Shown here piece by piece: positions 8,055 through 14,236 of a DNA stretch of 14,772 bases. Both the position numbers and the translations under genes were made by a program. The stretch comes from an uncultured Clostridia bacterium (GTDB lineage: Bacteria > Bacillota > Clostridia > TANB77 > CAG-508), in contig CAKPJR010000016.1 in NCBI GenBank assembly GCA_934162925.1, forward strand, positions 1 to 14,772, written 5' to 3'. Under the pieces are notes generated by a model. That model had not been told where the DNA came from, did no database searches, and saw only the letters and a program-made list of their open reading frames with translations. The first letter of the stretch is position 1. Each line of letters starts with the position of its first letter.

Positions 8055-8080
8055 AAGATAAGTATATTTCAACTTATCTT
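8055..8080 (-). terminator. hairpin between the membrane protein gene and int (possible attenuator)
   Basis: AAGATAAGT (8055-8063) pairs with ACTTATCTT (8072-8080) around an 8-nt loop. On the minus strand it is followed by ATTTTAT just before the int ribosome binding site. The T tract is weak, so it may only lower read-through into int. Confidence 0.4.
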
Positions 8081-8097
8081 TAGTAGTCTAAAATTAA

Positions 8098-8496
8098 TTA
8101 AAAATTAAATTCATCATCTAAATTTTGTAAATCTTTTTGTGTCTTTGGGATATAATACTCATTTAAAGAAATATGTAGGCCATTTTTCAAATAAATATTA
8201 AAATTATAATTATCATCAAAATCAATTTTAGATATATTTTTTAAATCAGTATAATCTAATGAAAATACATTTTTTGCAATACTTAATTTCTTTTTACCTC
8301 CATAAATATTATCAATATCACGAGCAAACATATAGAATGCAAAGGCTGACAATGATATAGTTATAATGTAATCTAAACTACCAAATCCAATACCTAAGCG
8401 TCCAATAAAAGTACTCATATTACAGATACCACTTATTAGTATGAATAATAAGATTAATGAATATAATACATTTCCAAGACATTTAATAAATTTCAT
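8098..8496 (-). CDS. small membrane protein of the lysogeny operon, unknown function
   Basis: 132 residues. Two hydrophobic segments (about 7-26 and 42-59) are followed by a soluble, acidic and Asn-rich C-terminal domain with a beta-rich look (for example FNIYLKNGLHISL). I do not recognise the family. The gene starts one nucleotide after the repressor stop (TAA-A-ATG), so it is translationally coupled to the repressor and should be expressed in the lysogen. Genes in that position are often accessory genes that affect superinfection or host defence; for this one that is only a positional guess. The pattern of two helices plus a cytoplasmic domain would also fit a PH-like membrane protein. Confidence 0.75.
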   Translation of the reverse strand: MKFIKCLGNVLYSLILLFILISGICNMSTFIGRLGIGFGSLDYIITISLSAFAFYMFARDIDNIYGGKKKLSIAKNVFSLDYTDLKNISKIDFDDNYNFNIYLKNGLHISLNEYYIPKTQKDLQNLDDEFNF

Positions 8497-8497
8497 T

Positions 8498-9115
8498 TTA
8501 TTTCATCTCCATTTTACCAATATATTTACCAATTATTTTTATTTCTGTATCTTTGCCATATACTTGTGTCTTAAATACAGGATCTGTACTCATAGGTTCT
8601 AATAAAATAAAATCCCCTTGCCTGTTAAATACCTTTAACGTAGCGTCATACCCATTTACTAAAACTACTGCTATATCTCCATCATCAACAGAATCTGTTT
8701 TTCTGATAAGAGCATAAGCACCATTCTGTATTTCTTTATTCATACTTTCACCATTTACACGAAGAAAGAAACATTCTTCTGGATTGACTATATTCATTAG
8801 TTCAATGTCAATAGGTAATCTACCTTCTATACATTCTTCTGCCCAATTAGGTTGTCCTGCACTTATTCTGCCATAAACAGGGCACATATAGTATTTAAAT
8901 TTATTAAGTTCTTGTTTATCATTTTTACCTAAAAGGAAATCTACACTGCAATTTAATGCTTTAGACATTTTTTCTAATATATCAACAGATGGCATATTTT
9001 TATCATTTTCATAGTTTGCAATGTTTGAACGAGATGTATTAATTTTTTTTGCTAATTCTTCTTGAGTTAAATCATTATCAAGTCTAATTTTTTTTAAATT
9101 ATTACCAAAACTCAT
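8498..9115 (-). CDS. CI/LexA-like phage repressor (HTH + S24 peptidase)
   Basis: 205 residues from the ATG at 9115, preceded by AAAGGAGT. The frame is open further upstream, but that extension crosses the promoter region and encodes a hydrophobic stretch that does not fit. An XRE-type HTH occupies about 5-60 (LTQEELAKKINTSRSNIANYE). The C-terminal part is an S24 domain: cleavage site Ala86-Gly87 in RISAGQP, nucleophile Ser124 in NGESM, and Lys161 in ATLKVF. All autocleavage residues are present, so RecA-stimulated self-cleavage and SOS induction of the prophage are expected. It should bind operators in the divergent region 9116-9264. Confidence 0.94.
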   Translation of the reverse strand: MSFGNNLKKIRLDNDLTQEELAKKINTSRSNIANYENDKNMPSVDILEKMSKALNCSVDFLLGKNDKQELNKFKYYMCPVYGRISAGQPNWAEECIEGRLPIDIELMNIVNPEECFFLRVNGESMNKEIQNGAYALIRKTDSVDDGDIAVVLVNGYDATLKVFNRQGDFILLEPMSTDPVFKTQVYGKDTEIKIIGKYIGKMEMK

Positions 9116-9136
9116 AATTGTACTCCTTTCTAGACA

Positions 9137-9165
9137 ATTATAACATTTATTTGTCAGTTTTGCAA
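9137..9165 (-). promoter_or_regulatory. repressor promoter (PRM-like)
   Basis: On the minus strand TTGCAA (9165-9160), 17-bp spacer, TATAAT (9142-9137). GACAA (9133-9137) and TTGTC (9151-9155) form an inverted repeat across the -10 box, and GTTTTGCAAAC (9157-9167) covers the -35. Either could be an operator. Confidence 0.75.
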
Positions 9166-9204
9166 ACATTTTGAAGCAAAAAACAAAAAAAATTGAAAAA
9201 AGTA

Positions 9205-9233
9205 TTGACAGCCAAACAAACATAATATATAAT
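9205..9233 (+). promoter_or_regulatory. early phage promoter (PR-like)
   Basis: Perfect consensus TTGACA (9205-9210), 17-bp spacer and TATAAT (9228-9233), the strongest promoter in the window. TGACA (9206-9210) and TGTCA (9233-9237) are inverted around it, and AACAAAC lies in the spacer. These are plausible repressor or Cro contacts. It should drive the whole early operon. Confidence 0.88.
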
Positions 9234-9264
9234 GTCAGCATAACGAACAGGGAGGGAGATAAAA

Positions 9265-9465
9265 ATGAGAGAAAGACTTATTGAAATTAGAACTAAACGA
9301 GGATATACACAAGAACAAATGGCAAACAAACTAAGCATTGCTAGAACAACGTATACAGGATATGAAAAAGGTAATGTTTCTCCATCGTTAGAAGTAGCTT
9401 TGAATATAAAAAGGATATTAAACTACAAGAATGACGATATTTTTATAAATTCGAATGTTTGTTAA
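9265..9465 (+). CDS. Cro-like XRE-family HTH protein
   Basis: 66 residues, almost entirely one XRE helix-turn-helix domain: RTKRGYTQEQMANKLSIART with the recognition helix near 26-40 and YEKGNVSPSLEVAL after it. It is the first gene of the early operon, divergent from the repressor, with GGGAGGGAG as ribosome binding site. Size and position fit a Cro-type antagonist of the repressor. It could also be an activator of early genes, since small XRE proteins serve both roles. The stop codon lies inside a 7-bp palindrome (see 9457-9471). Confidence 0.88.
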   Translation: MRERLIEIRTKRGYTQEQMANKLSIARTTYTGYEKGNVSPSLEVALNIKRILNYKNDDIFINSNVC

Positions 9466-9471
9466 ACAAAC
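9457..9471. promoter_or_regulatory. palindrome GTTTGTTAAACAAAC, possible operator
   Basis: Perfect 7-bp arms (GTTTGTT/AACAAAC) flank a central A across the cro stop codon. The half-site AACAAAC recurs in the PR spacer (9215-9221), and GTTTTGCAAAC (9157-9167) at the repressor -35 is related. This suggests a shared operator word, but the number of sites is small. Confidence 0.4.
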
Positions 9472-9486
9472 AAGAAGGAGGACGAA

Positions 9487-9709
9487 ATGGAAGAAATAAA
9501 TCAATATCTTAAAGAAATAAAAGATATTTTAGAAAAGCAAAAAGAACCTAAAATATTATTTGTCAAAGATGTAGCAAGAATATTAGGAATAAATCAAAAT
9601 AAAGCAAATGAGCTTTGGCACAGAAAAGATTTTCCACGGTATTCATATAGGACAAAAAAAAGTAGAACAAAAGGCATTTGATAAATGGCTACAAGAAGCA
9701 AGGTATTAG
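9487..9709 (+). CDS. excisionase-like HTH protein, split by a +1 frame change at CGG
   Basis: In the starting frame the protein is 64 residues and stops at 9681. Residues 24-50 (LFVKDVARILGINQNKANEL and the following stretch to DFP) look like a winged-helix excisionase/HTH_17 protein, but the C-terminus after Arg51 (YSYRTKKS...) does not. If one base is skipped at CGG (9637-9639), reading continues as GIHIGQKKVEQKAFDKWLQE and stops at 9709. That matches the family ending (DFP-x-I-x-I-G ... K-x-A-F-x-x-W-L). The restored protein is 73 residues including Gly. The ribosome binding site of the next gene then follows directly. Likely role: excision or early control. Alternatives are an inactivating insertion or a sequence error. 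Confidence 0.78.
9634..9643 (+). other. candidate +1 frameshift site 1 (CCA CGG T)
   Basis: The zero frame reads CCA CGG TAT. Skipping C9637 gives CCA GGT ATT (Pro-Gly-Ile) and the family-like C-terminus. Conservation of DFP on one side and IHIG on the other pins the frame change to within a few bases of the CGG. The A8 run at 9653-9660 lies too far downstream to be the cause. Confidence 0.6.
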
Positions 9710-9726
9710 AAAGGAAGTGATCACAA

Positions 9727-9843
9727 ATGAAAAAATATAAAATAAACAAAGCAAAATTAGCAATAAACATATTAAAAGCAGAATGTATGTTTTTACTAGC
9801 ATTAGTATATGACGTAATGTTTATAAGTTATTTATTAAAGTAA
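9727..9843 (+). CDS. small protein with one hydrophobic segment (38 aa)
   Basis: ATG at 9727 is preceded by AAAGGAAG, at a long spacing of about 10 nt; stop TAA at 9841-9843. It is 38 residues: a basic N-terminus (KKYKINKAK) and a hydrophobic C-terminal half (about 20-37, MFLLALVYDVMFISYLL), which suggests a single membrane or amphipathic helix. It fills the space between the excisionase-like gene and the next gene with good signals on both sides. Function unknown, and I do not recognise the family. Confidence 0.6.
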   Translation: MKKYKINKAKLAINILKAECMFLLALVYDVMFISYLLK

Positions 9844-9860
9844 GAAAGGAGTTGAGAAAT

Positions 9861-10121
9861 ATGTTAGAAAGAAGAATAAACAAAGCATTGAAGGAATCTT
9901 TAGATAAAACAATAGAAGAAAATAAGTATTTAAGAGAAATATTAAAAAAACAAATTGAAGATTCAATATTAGCATTAAATGAAATACAAGATATACAAGC
10001 AATAAAGATTTCTGAAGCAGAAAAAGATATGTTAAGAAATAGCATTATAAACAAAAAACGTACAGAGTTTGTGACAAAAATAATAGAGTTAGACGGTTCT
10101 GGAAAACATTCTAACTCATAA
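9861..10121 (+). CDS. small coiled-coil phage protein, unknown function
   Basis: 86 residues from the ATG at 9861. A TTG at 9852 is also in frame, but AAAGGAG (9845-9851) is correctly spaced for the ATG. The protein is highly charged and predicted mostly helical, with heptad-like runs at about 5-50 (KALKESLDKTIEENKYLREI). No catalytic motif is seen. It sits between the excisionase-like and HNH genes in the early operon. I do not recognise the family. Confidence 0.72.
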   Translation: MLERRINKALKESLDKTIEENKYLREILKKQIEDSILALNEIQDIQAIKISEAEKDMLRNSIINKKRTEFVTKIIELDGSGKHSNS

Positions 10122-10186
10122 GAATTTAACATTACAAGTATAAATTCACTATATTTATTATATCAAAAAAAGGCAGGAATGTCAAT

Positions 10187-10654
10187 ATGGGCTGTATTTT
10201 TAGAAGAGTAAGAACAAAAGATTATAAGAAATATTATTTCTGTAAAAAGCTTAATTGTAAAGTAGAGTATGACTTTTGCAAAAATTGTGAATGTAAAGAG
10301 TATAAGAAATATAAAAAGCCGAACTATAAAAAACATAAAAGAACAAAAGCTACTGCAATACAAAAATATGTAAAAGAAGCGGTTTGGTATAGAGATAATA
10401 AGAGATGCATTTTTTGTGGTAAATTAGTGCCATTATTTTACGCAAATGCTCATTATATTCCACGTAGTGCTGGAGGACTGGGTATAGAAGAAAATATTTT
10501 TACAGCATGTGATCATTGTCATTCTGAACAAGATAATGGACTAAATACAAAAGAACATGATGAAAAAGCAGAAGCATACTTAAAAAGCAAATATCCTAAT
10601 TGGGATAAGAGCAAATTAATATATGAAAAGAATACAAGAGAGGAGGAAATTTAA
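10187..10654 (+). CDS. HNH endonuclease family protein
   Basis: 155 residues. A Cys/Lys-rich N-terminal part (Cys3, Cys19, Cys24, Cys31, Cys34, Cys36) may bind a second zinc ion. The HNH domain spans about 60-125: CxxC at 74-77, His89 in NAHYIP, Asn103 in EENIF, CDHC at 108-111 and His112. This matches the Zn-stabilised HNH fold of phage nucleases. In phages such genes are often beside packaging genes, but here it precedes the replication initiator and abuts it (TAA then ATG). It may be a free-standing homing-like nuclease or take part in DNA processing during replication. The ribosome binding site GGCAGGA is modest. Confidence 0.85.
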   Translation: MGCIFRRVRTKDYKKYYFCKKLNCKVEYDFCKNCECKEYKKYKKPNYKKHKRTKATAIQKYVKEAVWYRDNKRCIFCGKLVPLFYANAHYIPRSAGGLGIEENIFTACDHCHSEQDNGLNTKEHDEKAEAYLKSKYPNWDKSKLIYEKNTREEEI

Positions 10655-11504
10655 ATGGCAGAATATAGACCAGTTTACACGATTTTTTGGGAGGACAGTA
10701 AGGTATTAGATGATATGACTCCAGAAGATAGATATTTTATGCTATATCTATTGACAAACACACATACTAATATGGCAGGTTGCTATGAGATAAGTAAAAA
10801 AACAATAAGTGGTGAGACTGGATACGATATTGAAATAGTAGAAACTTTGCTAGAAAGATTTGAAAACATACTTAAATTAGCAAGGTATTCTGAAGAAACA
10901 AAAGAAGTGCTTGTTTTAAATTGGTATAAGTACAATTGGACAAGCAGTGACAAAGTAAAAGTAAGAATAGAAGCGGATATAGAATCAATAAAATGTGATG
11001 AATTTAAAGAGTATTTAAATACTGTATGCATACCGTATAAGTATGGTATAGATACGGTATCAGATGAAGAAAAAATATACCCTATCGATACGGCATCTAT
11101 ACGGTATGCATATAACTAACTCTAACTCTAACACAAACTCTAACTCTAACTCAACTCAAAATAAAATAAATAAAGATGAATTAAATAAATTAATTCATCT
11201 AGTCGTGAATTATTTAAATCTAAAAACATCTAAAAATTTTAAAACATCTAGTAAAACAACTGTAAAGCATATAAAAGCTAGAGCCCTAGAAGGCTTTACA
11301 TTTGATAATTTCAAAACAGTAATAGATACAAAGACATCGGAATGGAAAAACAATAAAGAAATGTCTAAATATTTAAGACCAGAGACTCTATTTGGAACAA
11401 AGTTTGAGGGATATTTAAATCAAAATTGCGAAGTTCAAAATAAAGAGCAAGAAGAAGCAGTAAACGAATATATGGAAATGAGTAGGAGGTTTGAAAATGG
11501 ATAA
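10655..11504 (+). CDS. DnaD-like phage replication initiator, split by a +1 frame change at CGG
   Basis: The first frame gives 154 residues: an N-terminal winged-helix domain starting MAEYRPVYTIFW, with TISGETGYDIEIVETLLERF, and stopping at 11119. The +1 frame continues with a low-complexity Asn/Ser linker and a C-terminal domain (VVNYLNLKTSKNF ... YLRPETLFGTKFEGYLNQ) that I recognise as the phage C-terminal domain Phg_2220_C. Phage initiators normally carry both parts in one chain. Skipping C11102 of an in-frame CGG joins them: 149 residues, then Gly and 132 more, 282 in total. The gene also contains an iteron array (11025-11112). The downstream dnaB ATG overlaps its end by 8 nt. An independent start at 11064 or 11106 for the second half is possible but has poor ribosome binding sites. 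Confidence 0.82.
11025..11112. repeat. iteron array, candidate phage replication origin
   Basis: Six 9-bp units related to ATACGGTAT or its complement ATACCGTAT start at 11030, 11041, 11052, 11077, 11088 and 11099. Within each triplet the step is exactly 11 bp. Units 1, 3 and 6 are perfect (unit 1 inverted), units 4 and 5 have one mismatch, and unit 2 has two. The outermost copies extend to a perfect 15-bp inverted repeat, TATGCATACCGTATA (11025-11039) and TATACGGTATGCATA (11098-11112). Initiator genes of many phages contain their own origin, so this is a strong candidate binding site for the DnaD-like protein. Confidence 0.75.
11099..11107 (+). other. candidate +1 frameshift site 2 (ATA CGG T)
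   Basis: The zero frame reads ATA CGG TAT GCA TAT AAC TAA. Skipping C11102 gives ATA GGT ATG CAT and runs into the C-terminal domain. Because the CGG belongs to the last iteron, its presence here could be dictated by the origin. The frame change could lie anywhere from 11102 to the stop at 11119. Confidence 0.5.
11114..11157 (+). repeat. AACTCT hexamer tract encoding an Asn-Ser linker
   Basis: Imperfect tandem AACTCT units encode NSNSNTNSNSN between the two initiator domains in the +1 frame. The first unit is only 4 nt (AACT); adding the missing CT would also restore a single frame. Slippage here is therefore a competing explanation for the split gene. Confidence 0.7.
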
Positions 11505-12790
11505 TTCTAATCTACACTCAGATGAAGCTGAAGTAAATGTTATAGCATCAATTCTAGTAATTCAAGACAATAGCAAATACATAAATAGTTTAGAAACTCA
11601 AGACTTTTACTCTAAAACTAACAAGGCAATATTTAGCTTAATGAAAGAGCTAAACGATAAAGATGAAACAGTAGATTTGCTAACTGTGAAAGAACTAGGT
11701 GTAACAAAAAAATTCAATGGAATAAAGCTATTAGAAACAATGACAGATATGACAGATAAGCTAGTTTACGCAGGAAATATAGATAAATATATAAAAATAC
11801 TTAAAAACTTAAGTGTTAAGAGAAAGATATTTAATACTGCAAAAAAAGTATGTGAAGAGATATCAGAAGTAGATCCAAATAAAGACGAAATTGAAGTAAA
11901 AAACGAAGTAGTTCAAAAGTTTTTAAATATAAAAACAAACAAGAAAAATAGTAATGCTGAAATGAAAGATGTAATGCTAGAAACACTAAAAGACATAGAT
12001 GATAAATATCAAAAAAGAGATGATTATAGTTTGAGAACAGGATATTTAGATTTAGACAAAATAATAGAAGGACTACATGAACAAGAATTAACTTTGTTAG
12101 GAGCAAGACCTGGTGTTGGTAAAACAGCATTTTCTTTGCAGATGGCAGAACACATAGCAAAAAAAGGGGTATATGTTTATTTTGTAAGTTTAGAGATGTC
12201 TCGAAAACAATTAGGAAATAGAATAATAGCAAGAGAAGCGGAAATTGATAGTCACGTGTTAAGAATGGGTTGGCTTACAGAAGAAAACTTTGCAAAGATA
12301 AACGAAGTGGCAGGAAATGTAGCAGATATAAAAATGTGTATAGATTCTGAGTCAACAACAATACAAGACATAGAAGACAAGGCAAATGAATTAAAGCAAG
12401 AGAAGAATTTAGGACTAATGGTAATAGATTATTTGCAGCTACTAAAGAGTAGAAATAAATTTACAAACAGAGAACAAGAAGTAGCAGACATAAGCAGAAG
12501 ATTAAAACTACTATCGAAAGAATTAGATATCCCAGTTGTGGCACTATGTCAGCTAAATAGAGAAACAGAAAAAAGAAGAAGGCCATTGCTTGCAGATTTA
12601 AGAGAAAGTGGAAGTTTAGAACAAGACGCAGATAACGTAATTTTCTTATATGTTGACGATGAAGAAAAAGTAAAGAATAGAGTAATAGATGTTGAAGTAA
12701 TAGTTGCAAAACAAAGAAATGGACCAACTCGGAATGGTAAAGATTCAATTTAATAAAAAACAGATGAAATTCGATAATGTAGGAGGATAA
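11497..12790 (+). CDS. dnaB: replicative DNA helicase DnaB, split near its end by a +1 frame change at CGG
   Basis: ATG at 11497 follows AGGAGG; a TTG at 11491 is in frame but badly placed. The N-terminal domain starts LHSDEAEVNVIASIL. The RecA-like domain has Walker A GARPGVGKT (202-210), Walker B region VIDYLQLL (about 309-316), LCQLNRETEKRRRPLLADLRES, and the late VAKQRNGPT. In the starting frame the chain then ends RNGKDSI at 12753. The family has GPTG followed by a beta strand. Skipping C12730 of an in-frame CGG gives GMVKIQFNKKQMKFDNVGG and a stop at 12790, exactly the expected C-terminus (430 residues). That stop is one base before the next gene's ATG. Confidence 0.88.
12727..12736 (+). 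other. candidate +1 frameshift site 3 (ACT CGG A)
   Basis: The zero frame reads ACT CGG AAT. Skipping C12730 gives ACT GGA ATG (Thr-Gly-Met), restoring the GPTG motif that is nearly invariant in DnaB-family helicases. Here the site of the frame change is fixed to the CGG by conservation on both sides. Confidence 0.62.
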
Positions 12791-12791
12791 G

Positions 12792-12956
12792 ATGAAATAT
12801 ATAACAACACAAGAATTTTTAAAGTTAGATGATGCTAATAAAGCAAGAACACTTAAAGAGATAGCACAAGGAGAAGTAAGATTAAAAGAAGGTGGTTTAA
12901 AAAATGGCAAAAGTAAGTGTAATAGAAACAAGAGTAAAAGAGGTATTAGAAAATAG
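12792..12956 (+). CDS. small phage protein (54 aa), unknown function
   Basis: ATG at 12792 follows AGGAGG (12781-12786), located in the last codons of the frame-restored dnaB. The protein starts MKYITTQEFLKLDDANKART and ends with a Lys/Arg/Asn-rich tail. The tail overlaps the next gene by 53 nt in another frame, so the C-terminus may be less constrained. The start signal is good, but function and family are not recognised. Confidence 0.6.
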   Translation: MKYITTQEFLKLDDANKARTLKEIAQGEVRLKEGGLKNGKSKCNRNKSKRGIRK

Positions 12957-13197
12957 CCCAGCAACAAGAGAAAATGACAATTTGCTATATGTTACATACT
13001 TAGAAGAATATCACTATGTAGATTTTAACAGACAGACATTTATAGATTATGAAAGATATGGACTACCGAGCTTTAAATCAATTGAAAGAACTAGAAGAAA
13101 AATACAAAACGAAGAAAGCAAATACAAAGCAAGTGAAGTTATAGAAGAGGGACGAAAAGAAGCGGAAAAACAATTTCAAGATTATTACAGGAGGTAA
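12904..13197 (+). CDS. conserved phage protein, possibly DNA-associated
   Basis: 97 residues; AAGGTGG precedes the ATG. It is basic and mostly helical. The layout VKEVLENSPATRENDNLL ... YGLPSFKSIERTRRKIQNE resembles a small conserved protein I have seen behind replication genes in Firmicutes phages, where the Arg-rich helix (SIERTRRKIQ) suggests nucleic acid binding. It ends with DYYRR just before the ribosome binding site of the next gene. Function not established; the similarity is from memory. Confidence 0.75.
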   Translation: MAKVSVIETRVKEVLENSPATRENDNLLYVTYLEEYHYVDFNRQTFIDYERYGLPSFKSIERTRRKIQNEESKYKASEVIEEGRKEAEKQFQDYYRR

Positions 13198-13200
13198 ACA

Positions 13201-13350
13201 GTGGAAGAGGATCTAGATAAAATAAAACAACAAATAAATGATTTTGCTATTAAGTATGGAGTAAGATATATAGTTTTCAAGACAACTGAAACAAGGCTAG
13301 AAGAGGGCAAAATTGTTGGAACAAATGTAGAGTCAGAGCTTATATATTAA
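13201..13350 (+). CDS. small phage protein (49 aa) with GTG start
   Basis: GTG at 13201 follows AGGAGG (13189-13194 region), which overlaps the stop of the preceding gene. The reading frame ends at the TAA at 13348-13350. The protein is acidic at the start (EEDLDKIKQQ) and has a beta-like middle (VRYIVFKTTETR). No known motif. The strong ribosome binding site and exact packing between neighbours support it as a gene. Confidence 0.65.
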   Translation: MEEDLDKIKQQINDFAIKYGVRYIVFKTTETRLEEGKIVGTNVESELIY

Positions 13351-13375
13351 AAATAAAGTGGAAGAGGTATAGAAA

Positions 13376-13516
13376 ATGAACAAATTTAAAGAAAGTTTAA
13401 AAGTAAGTAAAGAACAATTAGAGTATGAAGAATACAAAAGAAAAAGATTTGCAAAAGAAATACATAAAGAGAAATGGGACAATACAAGAAAAAGATTGGA
13501 AGGAGAAGCAAGATGA
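13376..13516 (+). CDS. small charged phage protein (46 aa)
   Basis: ATG at 13376; the upstream GAAGAGGT is a fair ribosome binding site. It has 46 residues with very high Lys/Glu/Arg content and probably forms a single long helix (EQLEYEEYKRKRFAKEIHKEKW). The stop overlaps the next start as ATGA, a sign of translational coupling. Function unknown. Confidence 0.6.
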   Translation: MNKFKESLKVSKEQLEYEEYKRKRFAKEIHKEKWDNTRKRLEGEAR

Positions 13517-13929
13517 GAAAGATTATATTAAATAAATGCTATGGAGGATTTGATTTATCAAAAAAAGCGTATGAATTATATGCGAAAAAGAAAGGATTAG
13601 AACTATATGCATATATAAACTATTTAGAAAACGAAGGGAAATATAAATATTCAGATGGTAATTTATTTGAAAAATATTTTACTAAAGATTTTGGAAACAA
13701 CGTAGAAATATCAGAAGAAGATTATGAAAAATATGTTTTATATTTAGGAGAAAAAGCAAGAGAAGATAAGACTTTAATAGAAGTAGTTGAAGAATTAGGA
13801 AAAGAAGCAAGTGGAATGTGTGGAGAGTTAAAAATCGTAGAAATACCAGATAATGCATTCTTTATAATAGATAGCTATGATGGATTAGAAACACTTTATT
13901 ATAGTAAATCAGAAATATTAGAAAAATAA
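13513..13929 (+). CDS. conserved phage hypothetical protein
   Basis: 138 residues from the ATG at 13513, with AAGGAG at 13499-13504. The frame opens at 13474, but that start lacks a ribosome binding site and lies deep inside the preceding gene. The N-terminus MRKIILNKCYGGFDLSKKAYELYA and the C-terminal IVEIPDNAFFIIDSYDG resemble a hypothetical family common in phages of Firmicutes and others. No catalytic residues can be named. It overlaps the upstream gene by 4 nt. Confidence 0.78.
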   Translation: MRKIILNKCYGGFDLSKKAYELYAKKKGLELYAYINYLENEGKYKYSDGNLFEKYFTKDFGNNVEISEEDYEKYVLYLGEKAREDKTLIEVVEELGKEASGMCGELKIVEIPDNAFFIIDSYDGLETLYYSKSEILEK

Positions 13930-13939
13930 GGAGGCACAA

Positions 13940-14236
13940 ATGAAACCAAAGAAACATGAGATAGTAAATTATATAGCAATGGGAGACAAGACATTAAACG
14001 AAATAAAAAGAGATTTTAAAGCACAAACAATAATAACAGCAATATTAGTAATATTAGCGTTAATAATATGCTTTAAAGCTTGGGACACAGCAGTAAAATA
14101 TGAAGCATTAAAGAAAGATAAACAAGCATTAGAAGATATAACAGAAATGCAAAGAAGTATGATAAGCGATTTAGAAGAAAATTGCAAAGACTTATACATA
14201 GAGATAGAAAATTTAAAAGTTGGAGGTAATGAATAA
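13940..14236 (+). CDS. membrane-anchored coiled-coil protein
   Basis: 98 residues; AAGGAGG precedes the ATG. A basic N-terminal stretch is followed by one transmembrane helix (about 30-48, TIITAILVILALIICFKAW) and a helical, charged C-terminal region with coiled-coil character (about 50-92). The layout resembles small phage proteins with a single anchor, and also spanin- or FtsL-like proteins, but nothing specific is recognised. Its stop overlaps the next ATG (TAATG). Confidence 0.72.
   Translation: MKPKKHEIVNYIAMGDKTLNEIKRDFKAQTIITAILVILALIICFKAWDTAVKYEALKKDKQALEDITEMQRSMISDLEENCKDLYIEIENLKVGGNE

Noticed and set aside
8498..9241. Longer repressor start at 9241 with a hydrophobic N-terminus
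   Set aside because: The extension crosses both divergent promoters, while the ATG at 9115 has a proper ribosome binding site and gives the normal HTH start.
9653..9660. Slippage on the A8 run as the cause of the frame change in the excisionase-like gene
   Set aside because: The zero-frame sequence is already wrong (RYSYR) before the A run, while the +1 frame already matches the family at IHIG. The change must be upstream, at the CGG.
11114..11157. CRISPR-like or satellite array
   Set aside because: The units are 6 nt without spacers and code for an Asn-Ser linker.
9637..12732. CGG reassigned to another amino acid instead of a frame change
   Set aside because: A reassigned codon would keep the zero frame, but at all three phage sites the zero frame after CGG gives non-family sequence and an early stop. 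In the patatin gene CGG reads well as Arg.
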